Made by a program: the position numbers and the translations under genes. Shown piece after piece: positions 6,227 to 7,766 of a DNA stretch of 7,766 nucleotides (its first letter is position 1; the number at the start of each line of letters is the position of its first letter). Origin of the DNA: Sulfitobacter sp. (lineage in GTDB: Bacteria; Pseudomonadota; Alphaproteobacteria; Rhodobacterales; Rhodobacteraceae). The notes beneath the pieces are model-generated. The model was not told where the DNA came from. It did not search any database and was given only the letters and a program-made list of their open reading frames with translations. The DNA lies in contig JAPKCR010000082.1 in NCBI GenBank assembly GCA_026421135.1, positions 1 through 7,766 on the forward strand, in the 5' to 3' direction.

Positions 6227-6804
6227 CACAAATACCTCACCGCAAAAAATCCGCCAAATAAAAGAACGACGGCAAGTGTGAACATAAGTGGCAGCCTGCG
6301 TTCAATAAAGTCGCGGATCGGGGCACCAAATTTCCACAACAACGCTGCGACGATAAAGAACCTTAGCGCACGCGCGAGGATCGAGGTGGCGATAAAGGTA
6401 GCAAGCGGCATGGCTGTCCAGCCCGACATGATCGTAATCACTTTGTACGGAAAGGGTGTGACCCCTGCGGTCAAGACGGCCCAGAACCCCATATCATTGA
6501 AACGCGTAGAGAATTCGGCCATCGCGTCGGCCTTGCCCAAGCTGGCCAGAATTGGTGCGCCAATCGTATCGAAGGCAAATGCCCCGATGGCATAACCCAA
6601 CATCCCACCCAACACCGACGCCACCAAAGCGACGCCTGCAATCAGCCAAGCCCGGTTCGGACGGGCCAAAATCATCGGAATCATCATGATGTCAGGCGGA
6701 ATCGGAAATACCGAGCTTTCGATAAACGCGATGAATGCAAGCGCCCAAAGTGCTTTTGGGTGATTGGCGAGGCTTAGCACCCAGTCATACAGACCTCGGA
6801 TCAT
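6226..6804 (-). CDS. DedA/YqaA-type inner membrane protein (VTT domain)
   Basis: This 192-residue protein belongs to the DedA superfamily, YqaA-like branch. Family members are linked to lipid scrambling/transport and membrane homeostasis; no precise role can be assigned here. Characteristic segments are the re-entrant loop FIESSVFPIPPD (27-38, with E29 and the prolines) and GVTPFPYKVITIMSGW (114-129). A helix follows carrying ARALRFF (144-150, R145 and R148), the conserved basic pair of the family. Predicted membrane segments are about 18-46, 52-78, 106-128, 134-158 and 172-190. I chose ATG 6804 because GGAGA lies about eight bases upstream and homologues begin near MIRGLYDWV. A start at 6867 would add 21 residues without family resemblance. 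It overlaps dsbB by one base and probably leads that operon. Confidence 0.88.
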   Translation of the reverse strand: MIRGLYDWVLSLANHPKALWALAFIAFIESSVFPIPPDIMMIPMILARPNRAWLIAGVALVASVLGGMLGYAIGAFAFDTIGAPILASLGKADAMAEFSTRFNDMGFWAVLTAGVTPFPYKVITIMSGWTAMPLATFIATSILARALRFFIVAALLWKFGAPIRDFIERRLPLMFTLAVVLLFGGFFAVRYL

Positions 6805-6888
6805 GCGTGGTTCTCCGCTAAAACGACTATGTTTCAAGGCAACACCATGCCTATCGCGCGGGGTCAAGAAAAACCCGCAAATTTACAC

Positions 6889-6917
6889 TTGCCGACCTGT
6901 TCGTGGCGCGGTATCAG
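6889..6917 (+). promoter_or_regulatory. Candidate promoter of tRNA-Leu
   Basis: TTGCCG (6889-6894) and TATCAG (6912-6917) are separated by exactly 17 bases. This would place the start of transcription near 6924, a few bases before the mature 5' end of the tRNA at 6927. The sequence after the -10 is C-rich rather than a GC discriminator typical of stringent promoters. The spacing and position make it the best candidate in this gap. Confidence 0.5.
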
Positions 6918-6926
6918 CCCCCCAGT

Positions 6927-7010
6927 GCCCGAGTGGCGGAATGGTAGACGCAGGGGATTCAAAATCCCCCGCCGCGAGGCGTGCCGGTTCGAGTCCGGCC
7001 TTGGGTACCA
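6927..7010 (+). tRNA. tRNA-Leu (anticodon CAA)
   Basis: An 84-base class II tRNA can be folded completely. The acceptor GCCCGAG (6927-6933) pairs with CTTGGGT (7000-7006, two G.U pairs), with discriminator A7007 and an encoded CCA (7008-7010). There is a D-arm GCG/CGC and an anticodon stem GGGGA/TCCCC around TTCAAAA, with anticodon CAA at 6960-6962 reading UUG codons. The long variable arm is CGCC-GCGA-GGCG, as expected for leucine. The T-arm is GCCGG/CCGGC around TTCGAGT. No intron or mismatch is seen. Confidence 0.97.
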
Positions 7011-7030
7011 ATGACCTTACACAGGTCATT
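7010..7030 (+). terminator. Hairpin directly after tRNA-Leu
   Basis: AATGACCT (7010-7017) and AGGTCATT (7023-7030) form a perfect 8-pair stem with a 5-base loop, beginning at the last base of the tRNA CCA. The bases that follow (CCGCATAAG) contain no T-run, so it is not a standard intrinsic terminator. It may mark the 3' trailer for RNase processing or protect the precursor end. A T5 run does occur near 7059. Confidence 0.45.
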
Positions 7031-7545
7031 CCGCATAAGACTGTGAAAGTTACGCAGGTTTTTATGAATTGGACTCGAGTCAGCCATCATTCGATTCGCA
7101 TCGAATATGGCGGCTCCCACCCTTTTTCAGAAATAGTGATGATCGGTCTGATGGGATTGGTTCCCGTTTCAGAAACTCATTTTGTTCAAAATGTGGCTTG
7201 ATCTGGCGGGTTAGCTTGCATGGTTGGGTGTCGGATTTGGAAACAATGCGCCCAGTCGAGGCCTCAAGCTAAAGTGCATTCGGTAGGAATGAGGCGATAT
7301 TATTAGGGCAATCGCCGCAATCAAGATGGTGAGGCGGAAACAATGCAGTCCGGATTCACCAAATAAACCGCGATCAAGGGGGGCTAGCAAATCCAACAAA
7401 TGCCTGTCTGAGCAAATTTTGGTTCTTGTTTTAGCTTTCTGTCAGCGCTCCGGACAGATAAAATCAACAATCAAGGCAAAGCACCTCGTTGCGCCTGATA
7501 TTTCAAACGACGCCCCATTTTAGAAATTTTGCTTTTTCGTTGCCA
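7031..7545. other. About 515 bases without a convincing gene; probably decayed or non-coding DNA
   Basis: Small open frames here (largest about 65-145 codons, the longer one starting upstream and crossing the tRNA) show no family-like sequence, no good ribosome sites and uneven codon use. Several structured elements are present: a palindrome GACTCGAGTC at 7072-7081, a hairpin at 7083-7111, an inverted repeat GGCGAT/ATCGCC at 7293-7316, and an 11-base direct repeat at 7239-7249 and 7336-7346. Base composition is more AT-rich than the genes to the left. The position between a tRNA gene and a fragmentary Hint gene fits a degraded insertion region, but no integrase, transposase or terminal repeat is visible. 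Confidence 0.5.
7083..7111. repeat. Stable hairpin in the tRNA-Leu 3' flank
   Basis: The left arm 7083-7095 (GCCAT, bulged C at 7088, ATTCGAT) pairs with the right arm ATCGAATATGGC (7100-7111) across the 4-base loop TCGC, giving 12 pairs with one bulge. A T5 run lies 11 bases further on (7123-7127), too far for a standard plus-strand terminator. The palindrome GACTCGAGTC ends two bases upstream. It could be a non-coding RNA end or a mobile-element remnant; nothing decides between these. Confidence 0.5.
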
Positions 7546-7766
7546 ATGGCGACACCAAGACCAAGGATGCCAGATTTGACCAACCCTCGTGCTGAAATAA
7601 CGCCTTGCTTTACCACAGGGACCCGGATTGCCACGCCAAAGGGCGAACGCAAGGTCGAGGATTTGGAAGTCCGCGATCTTATCGTGACACGTGACAACGG
7701 GCTTCGTGAAAATCGCTGGACCGGGGCTCGTCATTTGACCGCAGGTGATTTTGCATCTGCTGCTTA
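7546..7766 (+). CDS. Hint (Hedgehog/intein-like) domain protein, partial, possibly decaying
   Basis: An open frame continues from a TAA at 7459-7461 to the right edge. From 7606 it reads CFTTGTRIATPKGERKV, then EDLEVRDLIVTRDNG, then RWTGARHLTAGDF. This is the start of a Hint domain of the kind abundant in roseobacters (consensus roughly CFTPGTxIATPxGExxVEDLxVGDxIxTRDNGxQxIRWxG). The leading Cys is the position of the self-splicing nucleophile. Several normally conserved positions differ: FTPGT is FTTGT, VGD is VRD, and IRWIG is NRWTG, suggesting relaxed constraint. Candidate starts are ATG 7546 and ATG 7567; AAGG abuts the latter, and neither has a well-spaced ribosome site. Upstream codons contain no recognisable partner domain, although some Hint proteins are this short at the N-terminus. 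The role of these proteins is unknown; autoprocessing of secreted proteins is the family inference. Confidence 0.62.
   Translation, partial: MATPRPRMPDLTNPRAEITPCFTTGTRIATPKGERKVEDLEVRDLIVTRDNGLRENRWTGARHLTAGDFASAA

Noticed and set aside
6845..6878. TTGACC box and GCGGG/CCCGC inverted repeat upstream of the DedA gene
   Set aside because: A good -35-like hexamer on the minus strand, but no acceptable -10 at 16-18 bases, and the repeat is only five pairs.
6985..7085. Possible attachment-site repeat of the tRNA T-loop (TCGAGTC again at 7075-7081)
   Set aside because: Only seven bases match and the second copy is part of a palindrome; too short for an att repeat.
7123..7175. TTTCAGAAA occurring twice (7125-7133 and 7167-7175)
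   Set aside because: Nine-base, low-complexity repeat; plausible by chance in AT-rich DNA.
6764..7201. 145-codon plus-strand open frame crossing tRNA-Leu
   Set aside because: Reads straight through a complete tRNA gene and overlaps the DedA start; no protein-like features.
7211..7399. Small minus-strand open frame with a hydrophobic stretch
   Set aside because: The hydrophobic segment suggested a small membrane protein, but there is no ribosome site and no family resemblance. I could not support it as a gene.
1..7766. CRISPR array, prophage, toxin-antitoxin or defence system
   Set aside because: No regularly spaced repeats, no cas-, integrase-, transposase- or toxin-like proteins could be seen on either strand.

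Overview
The window looks like chromosomal DNA from an alphaproteobacterium of the Roseobacter/Rhodobacter group. I infer this from the protein set: a DksA with only one of the four zinc-finger cysteines, a DUF2927-type lipoprotein, a short MoxR ATPase, a short DsbB and a Hint-domain fragment. The moderately high GC coding style fits too. No species can be named from the sequence alone.

Layout from left to right. Positions 1-267 (-) hold the start of a DUF2927-type lipoprotein gene that runs off the left edge. A 287-base spacer follows, then a MoxR-type AAA+ ATPase on the minus strand (555-1394). Divergent from it on the plus strand is dksA (1546-1980), closed by a strong intrinsic terminator at 2001-2036. 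An FAD-dependent monooxygenase (2050-3219) starts only 13 bases after that terminator. Its 3' end meets, with a 3-base gap, the end of a minus-strand catabolic operon: arginase (4293-5213) followed by ornithine cyclodeaminase (3223-4272). A divergent Lrp/AsnC regulator (5325-5768, +) sits across a 111-base AT-rich intergenic region containing overlapping dyads. Its stop codon shares a TTAA tetranucleotide with the stop of a minus-strand dsbB (5765-6226), which is translationally coupled to an upstream DedA/YqaA membrane protein gene (6226-6804). Divergent from these lies tRNA-Leu(CAA) (6927-7010, +) with a plausible promoter and a 3' hairpin. The last 750 bases contain about 515 bases with no convincing gene, with hairpins and a short direct repeat, and then a plus-strand fragment of a Hint (Hedgehog/intein-like) protein running off the right edge.

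Functionally, the clearest unit is arginine catabolism. Arginase converts arginine to ornithine plus urea, ornithine cyclodeaminase converts ornithine to proline plus ammonia, and the divergent Lrp-type gene is the obvious candidate regulator. The DedA-DsbB pair is a membrane/envelope operon. dksA and MoxR are housekeeping or stress functions. Most of the window is ordinary core genome. The more unusual parts are the terminator placed directly before the monooxygenase ribosome binding site, the paired dyads in the arginase-lrp region, and the apparently eroded Hint-containing tail next to the tRNA. I see no convincing new multi-gene system.
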